DNA of 26,343 bases from Phoronis ovalis (GCA_028565635.1 JAOXYB010050724.1:1-26343); one strand, 5' to 3'. Shown: positions 10,111 through 22,109, counted from the stretch's first letter. Notes: generated by a model not told the origin, from the sequence alone. Made by a program: numbers and translations.

Positions 10111-12824
10111 CGACATCTGGTGGTCAATTCATAAACTATTCAATGGATATTCCAAATAAACGCCCATTCATCTATTAAACACCCTAATAAAACGCTGAAA
10201 AATTAAACGCTGTTTGGCTTGCTGTATGCAATTGGAGACATCATCTAAAAATTAAATATTGTAGGATTTTTTAGAAACTGTTGTGCAGATAATACAGTAG
10301 CTGTACAGGATTTATTTTATACCTCAGAGCTAGTAATATCTAGGATATATAAAACTCTGAGCAAGTAGATTGATAATATCGGCAATTACATTTTTTTAAA
10401 CAAATTAACTGAAATTATTAAAAAATTCCTTCAAATAGAATCACATGTTGCCTATAATTTGGTAAATTTAAAAATTACTTGTTTCTGATAAAGTCCGTTT
10501 CTTTTAATAAATACCAACTCAGATTCCTAAAAACGAAAAAATGCCTACCCTCTCTATCAGTAAAATGCCCACCCAGAAGGTCAAAAAATGAAATAAACAC
10601 CATGAGCTTCTATTTCGAAAAACATGGTATGTGTATAATTTTTTTTAAAATGTATGTTTTGCTTACTGCATAGGTAAAGTATTAAGCATTTTGATTCAAT
10701 TAAACTAAATTATACTTTTTTCAAAGCATGCATGTATCATCGATCTGATCAATCTATACAACTTAACAAAAGGACCTGATTTTTATCACCAATACTGTGT
10801 CTAGGCGCACACCTCTATCGTGGTGTAACAGTGTCCGATAAATTACTTACATTGTCATTTACAGCATATTTTACTTTCGACATCATACGTTCCATACCCT
10901 CTCCACTTCTCAGTGGAGGTTCCTAGCTTTTAACCAAGACATTAACATTATGTGGCCTACTGTAATCTATATGATGATCGTACCCTCAAGAATCATGATC
11001 CATTTTTAGTTTGAAATAAAAACAATACTTTTGAATGAGAAGCACCTAAAGAAAAGCCGACTCAAAAATAGTTCCAATTAAAAAATCCCAAGAGATTAAA
11101 ATACATGTCAATTCACATTGCAGAAGTTGTATTGTGATTTGATGCTCGTTTATCTGTGCATTTGGACTGCTACAACTACCTTTTGACAAACAATTTAGAA
11201 CTTGCCAAACATAACATTGTAGTGAAGCTGGCAGCTTTTATAATTTGTGCTTTTTAGAATGAAGACAAAACATAACAGTGAAACCGACATTATTTCAAAC
11301 CTAAAAATTTCAGATAACAAACCTTTATTTAATTAAGCGGTACATCAGATTAATCTACAGTTACTCCAATTTTGATTAATATATTTTAAAAAATGCTTTT
11401 ATTACATCCACATTTTGCTTTGTTCAAGGATATTTAGTCCTAAATATATTCTCCAAATTTGTTCCACTTTGAATACCGGTAATGAAACAAGATTTTCTTT
11501 TACAAAGGATATTAATTTCTGTTAAATGCACAGCAGATAAAATTCATGTGACATTATTGTACACATAATTTTCTAAGTTTGCATGCAAGCTTTTTTCAAT
11601 TGTTCCATTTCATACTCCTGTAAATGTTGTTGAAATCCAGAATTAAGGTAATCATATAGTCCGGCTCCTTGTACAGCAACCTCTCCATCTCAAGTTTGTT
11701 ACTGTCTTCAAGGGGATCGGACCTGTTCGAGAGAAGTTATTCAATTTTGTATCTACAGGGGTGTTGGACTTATGTTCTTTTGAAGTTTACATGTTGAAAA
11801 ATTTGAGTTTTTACTCAAAAATTGTAAATAAGTAAAAAAAGTAATTTTTCATAATTCTTAAGTTAATTCTTTCTAAAAATGTATACTTTTATTAGTCTGT
11901 TTTTTTTCATTAAACTGTCCAAAAATCGACTCAAAGTGTAAATAACTTGTCCCACCCCCTTAAATATGCTCCAGTTACTTTATGATGCCCATGCTAAACA
12001 ATGTGCAAGAACAGTGTCGCTATTTAATCTAACATTATGAATACAATCAATACCCTGTTGAAGGTACTATCCAACTTCCTCTTTAGATACATCATTTGTA
12101 TCAATACAGAGGAATTCTTGTAATTCATTATTGTGTTATTTTCTTGGAGATGTGCTGTATTTTCAGCATCTTCCAAAACCACCTATGAAAAGCCCAAGAT
12201 TGATTTTGTCCATACCATTTACAATGTTGACTGGAGTTTCTTCAGTTTTAATGAAAACTGTAAATAACAAAATACTCCTGTGTGAAAAACTGCGACACCA
12301 ATCACATCACTGATTCAGTCTATTTAGGAAAATTAATTCTCATTGTAGATGCCTGAACTGCCTGAAAACTCCACCTTCAGACACCGAGAATGCCACTAAA
12401 CAAACACGATCACATCACAGTCCTCCTGGAGATGATGGCACAAAGTAAACTCTTGGCCACAGTTGAAATTTTTTTTAAATAAATATAATCTGTCAAAATA
12501 AGTCATTTTTTGTTTTTTCAATTATACAACAATAAACATTTTTTTGGTTTAAATATTTAGGTAGCCCAACATGCTGGATTGGATTAAGGTTTTAGTTGGG
12601 ATTTCGATTAAACAAATTTTAAAAGTAAAAACAATAAACATATACTCTGCTGTTTCAGGCTATTAGTTATATTTCATTGAGTAAAAGTAAAATTTTTTTA
12701 TTTATCAATGTCTTAAACATTGCTTCATATTTTTTTCATCAAAATCTTTACATTTCATTTCAACAAACAGGCACATACAACTGTCAGAAGTCTTACATAT
12801 TATTTGCTTGGTACAAGCTTCTAG
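10111..12824. other. Intergenic region between TULP4 promoter and POLQ 3' end
   Basis: About 2.7 kb without a recognisable gene. It is AT-rich with scattered short frames. The one structured piece is a possible 252-bp terminal-repeat element at 11710-11961. Confidence 0.55.
11710..11961. mobile_element. Possible degenerate MITE
   Basis: AAGGGGATCGGACCTGTT at the left pairs with AAGGGGGTGGGACAAGTT read from the right end, 14 of 18 positions. The body is AT-rich with a small TTTGAGT/ACTCAAA hairpin near 11802. No target duplication is visible, so this may be chance or an old copy. Confidence 0.3.
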
Positions 12825-12830
12825 TTTATT
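12825..12830 (-). terminator. POLQ: Candidate POLQ polyadenylation signal
   Basis: AATAAA on the minus strand, about 232 nt after the POLQ stop codon. A second one lies near 12697. Other A-rich sequence makes the choice uncertain. Confidence 0.4.
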
Positions 12831-13061
12831 TATCATTTATAATCATTCATTTAAACTAGGATACAAAAGTTGATTTAATCTTACAGTGAACATCTTATTA
12901 TGCCAAATTCAACAGTAAGGCCACTCAATAAAGCCATAAGTTCATCAGCAAATATAAAAAGTTTTAATATATCACAAAATATCACAAAAATATAGAGTTT
13001 CGTACATTAACCAGGGTCATATATTCAAGGTAATAAGTTGCGTGATAGATGTGACCTGTCC

Positions 13062-13279
13062 TCAGTTAACATCATAATCCATTAACTGTCCCCAACTTGG
13101 TCCAACTTTTAATTTAACTGGTAATTTAACAGACAGTCTCATTGCAGATTCCATTCCTTTTTTGATTATCTGAGCAATATTTTCAGTGTCTTGTTTGGAC
13201 ACTTCATAAATGAGTTCATCATGAAGTTGTAGTAAAAAGAATGCTCCTCTAGGTGACTGTTTACGGGACGATTTGTGAT
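13062..13279 (-). CDS. POLQ: POLQ last coding exon with motif C and stop
   Basis: After a basic linker (HKSSRKQSPRG) the exon reads AFFLLQLHDELIYEVS, motif C with its HDE, and ends VGPSWGQLMDYDVN followed by TGA at 13064-13062. Vertebrate POLQ also ends within a residue or two of this point. Confidence 0.95.
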
Positions 13280-16200
13280 CTGCAAAAGATACGTAACATT
13301 GTCATGTTTTGTGCGTAACACAAAACACCGTACATACTACTCTGTGATAGTAATCATACACCATTGTGGTATTTATAGCCAGCACAGTAAGTAAGCACAT
13401 ATATTTTAGATAAAACAAATAAAAATCACAAAATAAAAATGAAACAGAGTACATACAATTTTAAAATAGCACCAAGGTGTACAAAATGAGATCTATTTTA
13501 CTATCCTGAGCCCCAAATAATAATATAAGCTTAAATGTAGAATCACAATTTAAAGTGTAGCAGTTTGTATATTGTTTATCCCCTATCAAGGTTGGCCCTT
13601 AAAGCCTGAAGGCTTGATTCCAAAGTGGGAAAACACAACATGAAATCATTGTCTAATTTACCTTAAAAACTGTGTACCAATTACAGTACACGATGCCAGT
13701 TACAAAATAAAAACAAATAAAACATACAAAAATAAAAATTCAAAGTGCATATATCTCTGGATAAAACTCAGTTTAAGCTTTACAATATCAAGTTTTTAAG
13801 CTCTACAGTAACAAGACATTTCTAATGTCAGTAGCCCATCACATCTCCAGGATGTACGATCACATCACATTGTGGCTCATATGTGATTTGGGCAGAGCAA
13901 TTTTGAAGTAGTTCCCTTAAGTGTTACATATGTAAAGCAAAGTATGGGATACAATAAATGTCAAAGATTTGGATTGGTAATTGACCCACTTTTAAAGGTC
14001 ATTCTACAATCCCACCTAGACAAATACACCCACCACCTCTGGCCATCTTCAAATTGTCCAGCAAAAGCTTCGTCTTTCAGGCATGTGGCACAATTTCATG
14101 TACACTTTTGGGAACAGGGGTCAAAATTATACTCAATCTGTACTTTGACCTGTACTAAATATGAAACTGATCTGACAAAAAATGCAGCAGTTATTGCAAG
14201 ACAAAAACATGTTATGCACAAGGAAAAATGTCACAGATTCAGATTGGAATTTGACAAGGTCATTCTATAATTTCACCTAACATAATATGCCCAACAACCT
14301 ACGGTCTTCCTGAATTGACCTTCGAATAGTCCAGTCAATGCTTTGTGTTTGTGGAAAGTGGCTCAACGTGACATGCCCTCTTGGGAACAAACAAGGTTGC
14401 CAGTCAGCCATATTGGAAGTAACCCACGTCAAAATTATACCTATTCTGAACTGTGACCTGTACTTACTATGTAATGAATATGAAGCTTATCGCATAAGAA
14501 CTAAAGCTCTTATTATGATGTACCATCTCAAGAACAAACTGCAAGTTAGCCATCTTGAAAGTGATCTAAAATTATAACCAACCTCTGAACTGTACTTACC
14601 CTGTATCAAATACAAAGCTGATCGATTAAAAACTGAAATAGCGAGACAAAGAATGTGTTACACACAAAGAAACATGATAAAGATTCAGATCGGATTTTAC
14701 GTACTTTTCAATATTACTCTAAAATGTCACCTAGCCTTATACACCCACCAGCCTATGGCCTTTGTGAATCTGTATGTCGGCCATATTGGAAGTAACCATG
14801 GTCAAAATCATAAGCAACTAGAACTTTGACCTGGATTTACCATGTTGAATATGAAGCTGAACGGGTAAAAATTGAAGCTGTTATCGTGAGACAAAGAAAA
14901 TGTTACGGACAACAACAAAAGCAATGCCGACGCATACATGACGACTATATGCTACATGAAGCCAATCCCAACTGACTATTATTTTGAATACTTTAAAAAA
15001 TGTGGTACTTACTATCACTTCTGTGTTTGTGGGTAACAGCAGTCTCTGGGAACAGTTTACAAAGTTCTTTGTCTATGTTAGTCATAGATTTCTTGACAAG
15101 ATCTGCAGCAGAGCCTTGAACAGTCGTGTTAACAGCTTGACGTTCAGCCTTAAAGAAAACAGTAAATCAGTTTACAAAATAAATCTTCAGATTATACAGT
15201 GTTTTGAAGCACAGACTCAAAGTTTTTTTAATTATTTATGCAACTTACTATTATTTTTAAGGAAAGTGATTTTTTAGTACAAATTCACTTTCTTTAATTC
15301 TGGTTACAGTTAATGTTTACAGTTAAAAATTACTTTGGGAGAAAAATATGTCACTAGAAGATACTATGGCCTGAATAGAAAAAGTTACTACACCATCAGT
15401 GAATAAATTATTTTCACATGCAATCATACAGATATTGAATCACTGGTAAGTTCAAAAGTTACGTATATCAAGATTAAGTTGCAATGAAGTTGAAGCTTAA
15501 TAAAATCAACAGTGTTAAAATAAATAATAACACTATTACAAATACCTGTGTTTTTGCGAATAGGTTAGTATCATTAATCAAAGGCAAGAATCTTTTTCTT
15601 CCTAGTATAGTTTCAACATATCCATGTTTCCTACATCCTTCTATTGTCATCTTTATATATTTTTTCATACCTGCAAGAATAAAAGTAGGTTGTTTAATAA
15701 CATGCTTTAAAGAAATGTTTTAAAAAAAAGATCGATACTATCCATACAAAATATGTCTCAAGATTGTTGCATTTAGTGGGCCTGAAACTGTAAAAATGTC
15801 CATCTTAAAATACCTTTATATCTGTCTTTAAATGTCTCAATGAAAGCACCAGCATCTTTTTCATCCACTTTCAATTGCTCACCAAGAGCCTTTGCTCCAA
15901 TACCATAGATCATGCCATAACAAACCTTCAAAATAGATTGGAATGTCATTATATGGTGTAGCTATTTACATTTGAGCAAGTGTACTTTCACATAACATTG
16001 CACTGTGGGTTTGTATACTGTTACATATCTAAGAACAGAAGGACCACAACTTCACGGAAGCAATGCCACAAAAACTTGAAATGACACCTATAGTTAAGCA
16101 CCACTGAATACATTATGTCAATAATCACAATATTCACAATAATGTATTGTCAAAATATCACAAATTAAAGTAACATACATTTTGATAGCCTTACTGGGAT

Positions 16201-18488
16201 ATCATTAATTAGTAACTATTCAGCAACATTAAAGAAAACCAGGGAAAGAAATAACTTAAAATTGCTCCATACTATAATAATTTCACTTGTCTACTTTTAC
16301 AAGGAACTTTAAACTAGTGTCATGCTGAGAACAAAGTAGTAGGTTGCAGACATCCACTTTACTAACCAGTGTTTTTTCTAAGTTAGAGAAGTGTATGCTG
16401 ATTTTAAGGGATAAATTGGCTAATGTTGGGTTACACCAGAAAATATAGTAATTTCTGACAGGTACCTGTTTTGCTTGTTGCCGTTGTGTTGGCGTAACAT
16501 CTTCTGGGGAACACAGTTTCCACTGTGCAGCAATCATTTTAAACACATCCCCACCATCATTTAAGATGTTTATGAGTTTGGAGTCATGTGACAGATGAGC
16601 AATGATGCGCAATTCTAATTGTGAGTAGTCAGCTGCCATAATTACACCACCTAAGAAATCAAGCTAAGTAATCTAAGTATCAAATATTTAATATGCATTT
16701 AAGGTAGCGAATATTGTTTGCACAATTAATTCACACCTTATAAAGTATACATATTTAGAAAATATACAGTCAACTGAAACTTTCTATATCTGTAATTTAT
16801 TTTTCTCCGAGTAGATCATGTGACCTGTATAATGGCCCTTTTTGGGTTAAAACGTTAGTTTTTGAACTGTAAATTTCAAAATAAGTTTAAAAAATAATCT
16901 TTACATTTATAGCTACAAAACTATATCTCAGATGGTATATAGTTAAATTTGACTGTTAATTCCTGCACTGTATCCTCACCAAGCCAGATCATAGTATCAG
17001 ATAGTCAGCAAGATACTGTGTCCTGGTATGTAGACTACCCCTATATGAGATGGCCATCGTAAACAGAACATGCTATCAATTCTATTGTGATTGATAAAAG
17101 AAATCCCAGCAAGGTTGTGAGTTATTACCGCTTAAAATTGCAATGATATTCAGCGTTTATTCATGTAGAAAATGTTACTATGCAAATTAAACTACATGGT
17201 TACAATATGTCACAAAAAAAGTATCACCAGAGGTGACAAATAACAGTAAGTCACAGAATACTTTATCGAACAAAATTAATATTCTAGTCACAGCCAAACA
17301 AACAGCATAAGTTACCTTGGAAGGGTATAAAGGCATGCCTCATGCTAATCGCCATAGACGGTGCATTAGGGTCACATTTTGATTGTTGCCTAGGACCTGG
17401 ATAAGCTGCAGATCTTCTTCCTCTTGCACGACACGCAGCTCTAGATTGAGTCATACTACTAAGGGCAGTAGGACTCTCACCAACCATTCCTATAGCAAAT
17501 AAAAAGAAATCAATGAATGACCACATAAAAATGAGCAAGCCTAGTGTTGAACAAGGCATGATATGTCACCCTGATCATTAACCTCAAATTATAAAAGTAA
17601 CTTCCTTGGCTTTATATGGATATGGCTTCTCAAAAAATTACATACAAAATTTATCTTTTAAACAAGCTACAAAAAAAATGATTTTACCTGCTTATCACGA
17701 AAGGAATATAAAATTTTTATTATTCCGAACCATCTTCAAATATATAATAGCTGCAGATTTGCAAATATGTTTCTAAATCAATGAAATTAATATAATATAA
17801 AAGTTTTTTAATTATTTGCTAATATTTATGTATCACATGAAAACAAATATTGTACTTAAAAAAGAAATACAAACCAGGCATTTGAATCTCAAAATCTTTA
17901 GGAATGTTTTGAAGATTTGGTTCACTCATTGTAACTCTGCCTGTCTGGGTATGTGTCCAGCAGTTACCATGGATACGGTACATATTTAATCTGGCATTAT
18001 GAACTTTATCACGCTGGACTGGAAACACAACTTTAGTAAGAGCATTAGTGATTCGTCGCCATTCAAGAATAATAACTAAAAACAGAACAAAAACATCAAC
18101 TATTTAAAAACTCCACAATTTATCTGAATGACTACATCTTAGTACTTATTATAATTATAATTGAAACCATTTCGTTCCATATGTACAATATATCTAACAG
18201 ATAGATTCCTATTCATCTAGGGTAATACATGCACTTGATATTATCTTTATTTTTAATCCTTTCACAAATTTAAGGTGCACTGGCTAGAAACATAGTTTAG
18301 GCTATAAGAATGAATACTGGGCTACCTGGAAGTGGATGCATATTCTTTAGTTTTTCCAGTATGTCTTTTGATGTACTGTACTGTAGTTTTTGTCGTCCTT
18401 TACCACGTTTTGCAGGACCTAATGTTTTTGTTGGTTGTGCTGTATTTGGATCACCATTTGGAGGTAGCTTTAGTTCCAGAAATAAAAC
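13062..18488 (-). CDS. POLQ: DNA polymerase theta, C-terminal polymerase domain, last eight exons (partial, spliced)
   Basis: POLQ carries out theta-mediated (microhomology) end joining of DNA double-strand breaks in the nucleus; its C-terminal family A domain extends annealed ends. Eight exons (18488-18326, 18075-17875, 17489-17316, 16650-16466, 15925-15814, 15670-15546, 15148-15013, 13279-13062) join in phase to 1314 nt, 437 residues plus stop. Motif A (AADYSQLELRIIAHLSHD), motif B (RQQAKQVCYGMIYG) and motif C (QLHDELIYEV) are intact, with the aspartates, lysine and tyrosine expected for catalysis. Theta rather than POLN is favoured by VLFLELKLPP, LEWRRITNALTKVVFP, the insert after VGESP, SMRHAFIPF and the SWGQL.DYDVN end. 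Insert 1 is arginine-rich and insert 3 is short. The exonuclease-like, central and helicase regions would lie beyond 18488 but no exon was found there. Confidence 0.95.
13940..14960. repeat. Tandem block of about 300-bp repeat family, copy block 1
   Basis: Diverged, partly deleted units recur. Anchors are TTTGACCTGTACT..ATATGAA.CTGAT (near 14140, 14446, 14583 and 14817), GCCATATTGGAAGTAA (14407, a variant at 14549, and 14780), GTTATTGCAAGACAAA, and TTCACCTA..ATGCCCA. The block lies wholly in the last POLQ intron and its right end is about 50 bp from the exon at 15013. The longer open frames here are chance frames in repeat units. Confidence 0.75.
15013..15148 (-). CDS. POLQ: POLQ exon with QGSAAD block
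   Basis: AERQAVNTTVQGSAADLVKK is the palm block. The rest (ELCKLFPETAVTHKHRSD) is the start of a shortened insert 3. The acceptor is CTTTAAG and the donor is GATA|GTAAGT. Confidence 0.94.
15546..15670 (-). CDS. POLQ: POLQ exon with GYVETILGRKRFLP block
   Basis: The exon begins MKKYIKMTIEGCRKHG and contains GYVETILGRKRFLPLI, the family A fingers block. It ends FAKTQ in phase 0. The acceptor is TTGCAG and the donor is ACAG|GTATTT. Confidence 0.94.
15814..15925 (-). CDS. POLQ: POLQ exon with motif B (O-helix end)
   Basis: VCYGMIYGIGAKALGEQL completes the O-helix motif begun in the previous exon. It continues to FIETFKDRYKG. The donor is AAAG|GTATTT. Confidence 0.94.
16466..16650 (-). CDS. POLQ: POLQ exon with motif A
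   Basis: GVIMAADYSQLELRIIAH contains motif A with the metal-binding aspartate. The exon ends TPTQRQQAKQ, the start of the O-helix. The acceptor is TTTCTTAG and the donor is ACAG|GTACCT. Confidence 0.95.
17316..17489 (-). CDS. POLQ: POLQ exon with insert 1
   Basis: The exon begins MVGESPTALSS, passes through an arginine-rich low-conservation insert (CRARGRRSAAYPGPR), and ends SMAISMRHAFIPFQG. The flanks are strongly theta-like and the insert is lineage-specific. Confidence 0.92.
17875..18075 (-). CDS. POLQ: POLQ exon with TGR..EPNLQNIP block
   Basis: The exon begins IILEWRRITNALTKVV and contains THTQTGRVTMSEPNLQNIP, the family A block ahead of motif A. It ends FEIQMPG. The acceptor is TTTTTAG and the donor is CCTG|GTTTGT. 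Confidence 0.93.
18326..18488 (-). CDS. POLQ: POLQ exon (first one seen in the window)
   Basis: The exon begins VLFLELKLPPNGDPN and ends LEKLKNMHPLP in phase 1. The acceptor is CTTACAG and the donor is CCAG|GTAGCC. VLFLELKLPP is a theta signature at the entry to the polymerase thumb region. Confidence 0.92.
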
Positions 18489-18745
18489 CTGTAAGTACCA
18501 ATGATGCTAAAGTTGTTTCCTTTCCCCTTTCCCCGTAATTCCTTTTGGGAAATATAAAGAAAACAAAAGAAGTCCCTTTTCTCAGAGTGTAGGGAAAGTA
18601 AACAACTTATACATAAACATAGGTTCTAAGTAGAAAAAGCACATTCTTTTGTACAGAATAGATTCAACTATCACATAGCAGTATGGGCATAACATACCAC
18701 TCATATACCAGTCAGCAAGTGAGACAAATAGACCTCACATACATA

Positions 18746-19660
18746 TACAGGGTGACAGGAAATATTGAAAGCAATTAGATTCACAATTTCATATATGTTG
18801 TACAATCATTTTTCAAGCATTTTCAATGTTTGGCGCATTTCTTCGTGAATGCATCGATTCATAGAATATCCATGTGTAACTACTTGGTCTATGTTAAGCA
18901 CGTCTTGGTAAATTATGGCATCAGTTGACAGCTATATATTCTTGACAGCATTAAGATCTGGTAAATTTCTATGCTATTCATTAAAATGTAATTAAGTTCA
19001 GGTAAATTATTTTTGCACTAATCTTGCTAGTGTGAGTGAATGCTCTGCCATGTTAATAAAACATTGCTTGGTTTCTACAAATTTTCAAGTATGGACAGCT
19101 TGAATATCTTCCAGATGCTCCAACAATGGTTTATTACTGCAAATCCAATATATTTTCAACATAATTTTTGGCTACAACAGTCCATCTGGTTGGTTAAGAT
19201 CAACAAGCGGAAGCTACAAACTGATATAACACTCAAGCTCACCAATGCTTCATTTTGTTTCACAAGTAATTTTTTATAGGGAACATTTTCTTCCTTAGAC
19301 CCAGTATCATTTTGTTTTCTTGGTGTGAAGAACAAGTTGGGTTTTTTTTGGACTTTTTTAATATGAACAATTTTCCTAGACTCAGCAGTCCACGTTGTAT
19401 GTTAGTTAGGAAATACCAGTCTTGCCTTTCTTTGCTTCACAATTAAAGATTTTTTCCTTTCCAAATCCTCTCATTTCTGTTCTACCAATTCTCTCAAACC
19501 ATGAAGACCTTTAGATTTCAGTTTTTTTTTTATACATTAATAGTTTTCTGGTAGATGCAACATATATCTTATGACTACCTATTTTTCATACTTAATCTAC
19601 CTACACCTTATCCAAACAAATCTTTATAATTAAAATTTTATTATTTCTTGTCACCCTGGA
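18746..19660 (-). mobile_element. Decayed Tc1/mariner transposon
   Basis: The ends are inverted repeats: TACAGGGTGACAGGAAATA at 18746 against TCCAGGGTGACAAGAAATA read from 19660, 17 of 19 matching, with TA at both flanks (18744-18745 and 19661-19662). On the minus strand a broken transposase is recognisable. About 19053-19003 reads NMAEHSLTLARLVQK, resembling the second-aspartate block (QDNAPxHTARxV), with the aspartate lost. At 18961-18932 PDLNAVKNI precedes a stop where the family has PDLNPIENxW. The 915-bp length is well below a full copy (about 1.3-1.6 kb), so it is internally deleted and inactive. Confidence 0.78.
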
Positions 19661-20502
19661 TACATTAGTAAGAGTGTCATGAAATTAGTACATTTGCAAA
19701 TACAAGAGCAGGTCAGCTTCATGTTGTTTTTTTTGATGATGATGATGGTCATTTTGATGATAAATCTGATGTTTTATTTGTTTCTACAATAGGCTACTCT
19801 ACAGATGAAACATGTATAAAACATCCTAAATAATGTGAAGAAATATTTTTGTCATTACATCTCAACATTTTTTGAGTATTACCTTATTGCTTGAATTTAG
19901 TCCAAACAGTAAAACAAAGGTTGATTTATATTTCTGCAATATTGTTCAGATGTGTGATTTCATCCATGCTAACAATTCATTATTTTATTGCCAGTTTTTC
20001 ATACCCTGGCTTGATATCCAGGCTTAGAATGGGACAATGTACAATTTCTGCAGAAGGCTCGTCAGCAAGAGCTTATTTATTAAAAACGATATGAAAATAT
20101 CATGTGCTAAGCGGCGGAATGCCATATAAACTTCATGATTTACGAACATATGCAAGATGTTATATGTGACATTACATATTGATTGTTTTATACCAAGTCA
20201 AGATGATAATCAGCGCTTGAAAAGGTTGATGTAGTAAAAAGATTATTGCTCTTAATGTTGAATGCTTTAAGCAAAAAGTGAAAACACCAAGGAATGTTTT
20301 CACATGAAAGTTCAAGAAAGAATGAAGTGGTATAAATTTTTTTTAAGGGAAAACATCTTCAATTTATAATAGAATTTTTGATTATTTTTAACATAGTATG
20401 GAGGGTTTGACATTTTTTTTTGCGACATATAATAAACCTGAAGGTTTTTAACATTTATTTACTTTATTAACATGCGAAGCATTTTATTTGTATAGTGTAA
20501 AG
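19661..20502. other. Unassigned AT-rich stretch
   Basis: No POLQ exon or transposon block was recognised on either strand. A (GAT)4 tract at 19735-19748 is the only simple repeat. Confidence 0.45.
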
Positions 20503-20667
20503 AATGAAAAGAGAAGTTCACTCAGTGTGATAACTGGTTACGAAACTAGGGAAGCAATTGAACTGGTGCAAAGGGAATTTTGTAGAGAAATTACAAGAGT
20601 AGCTAAAAATACTGCAAAAATAGCCGTTCTTGCAGAATGTGGTAGAATGGCCCTAAATAACAACTAG
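20503..20667 (+). pseudogene. LINE-type ORF2 C-terminal scrap
   Basis: A 54-codon open stretch ends at TAG and includes EAIELVQREFCREI and AECGRMAL. It resembles the C-terminal 'VQ..FC..LLG....N..VYGELGR.PL' region that follows the reverse transcriptase in many animal LINEs. No RT domain was found upstream, so this is a fragment. The match is motif-level only. Confidence 0.45.
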
Positions 20668-21077
20668 CTGGAATAGGGGCAGTACTTACTACCACTGTAC
20701 AAACACGTTACAAAATTGGCAACAGGCTGTGAGATAAAGAATTTACTCTTTTTTTACATACATTGTTCCAAATTCAAAATCCATGTGTTAAAAAATTAGA
20801 TCAAGTGGAAAATTTTTAAAAATTATTTATTTAATACAGGTGTATTATGTATAGTTGGTTTAATATCAAAATATACTAGGGAGATATCAGTCAGGAGCAG
20901 TGATTTTCTCTTTTTTTTGATATTTTTTAAAATATTTGCAAACTCCACCCAGGATTTTTCTAATTGTCAACTGAGAGCCGTCCAGTTGGGAGGGACCACT
21001 TAAAAATACTATAATGTTAATAATATTTAAATATTTAAAAATATTTTTTTATTATATTTAGAATAAAAGAGTTATAG

Positions 21078-21556
21078 GAAATCTTAATAGTATTACAAAT
21101 AAGGACGCCTATCCACTGCCACAGATAGATGACATTATTGATAGTTTGCACGGTGCTGCTGGTTTAGTACGTTAGATCTTACATCTGGTTATTGGCACGT
21201 AAAAATGAATGGATAGGCCTAAAACTGCATTTTCTTGTGGTCTCTATGAATTTAACACAATGCCTTCTGGATTTGTATTGCACCTAGTACATTTGAAAGA
21301 TTGATGGAGTTAGTCCTAAAGGGGGATATATTGGAAGATCTGTCTTGTGTATTTAGATGATGTTACTGTGTTTAGTAAAACATATAATGAAAATTTAAAA
21401 GAGGTATTTGAATGCTTCAAAAATGCTAATCTTAAACTCAAACCTCAACAAAAAGTTAGTTATTTAGGGCATGTCATTTCTGGCAAAGCAGTACAAGACC
21501 CAGAAGAAATCAATGCAGTAAAGCAATGGCCAGTACCAAAAAACGTAAGAGGTTAA
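21078..21556 (+). pseudogene. Ty3/gypsy reverse transcriptase fragment
   Basis: The piece starts with NKDAYPLPQIDDIIDSL, has an internal section broken by stops and shifts around FNTMPSGF, then an open part from 21347 with VYLDDVTVFSKTYNENL (the YxDD catalytic box), SYLGHVISG and AVKQWPVPKNVRG. This is typical Ty3/gypsy rather than Ty1/copia or BEL. Confidence 0.85.
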
Positions 21557-21575
21557 TAGTGCAATTAGGTGGTTA

Positions 21576-21857
21576 TTGAGTCAGAAATATATTTCAGGTC
21601 AGTTAGCTAGATGGAGTGCATTGTTGAGTACATATAATTATATAATAGATCATAGAAGTGGATCGAAACTTGGCAATGCGAATGATGTGTTTAGGTATAA
21701 ACAGTGCCATATGTGCCTAACCAATGTCGAGTTCACATATGAAAAGAGTACTCAAACCAATACAGAGGAGATAACTAGTTCTAGTAAATCATTCTACATT
21801 AATTATGGTAGTATTCCAACAAATGGTTGGGTTACTCTAGTAATCCAACTAAGATGA
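21576..21857 (+). pseudogene. Ty3/gypsy RNase H end and linker fragment
   Basis: GQLARWSALLSTYNYIIDH and RSGSKLGNANDVFR correspond to the end of the gypsy RNase H region ('HRPG..HGNADALSR'). The rest is poorly conserved linker. The upstream RNase H catalytic core is deleted. Confidence 0.75.
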
Positions 21858-22109
21858 TAGATTCCACATATCAAATCAATAACATTAACTTGGAAGTCAA
21901 CCATAGAATATTGTATGAGCAGGAAAAAGATGCCAATCATTAGTTTCATCAAGAAGCGCATTTCAACTAATAAAAAACAACAACATGGGATAAAATATAC
22001 AAACTCTCACCTAAATCAAAAGCTACTGGTGTAACCATTCCAAATTTAAAATAATCAATAATTTGTTATGTAAAGTTACCAAACAAGGAAAGATTTTGCA
22101 AGTTGTATC

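Noticed and set aside
13944-14577. Two plus-strand frames of 108 and 79 codons
   Set aside because: They lie in diverged tandem repeat units within a POLQ intron and are not conserved between units.
13062-18488. POLN as an alternative identity
   Set aside because: Theta-specific blocks (VLFLELKLPP, LEWRRITNA, the insert after VGESP, SMRHAFIPF) and the SWGxL..DYDV C-terminus fit POLQ and not POLN.
19891-20094. Plus-strand 67-codon frame
   Set aside because: No family recognised, and its reverse strand also lacks POLQ or transposase blocks.
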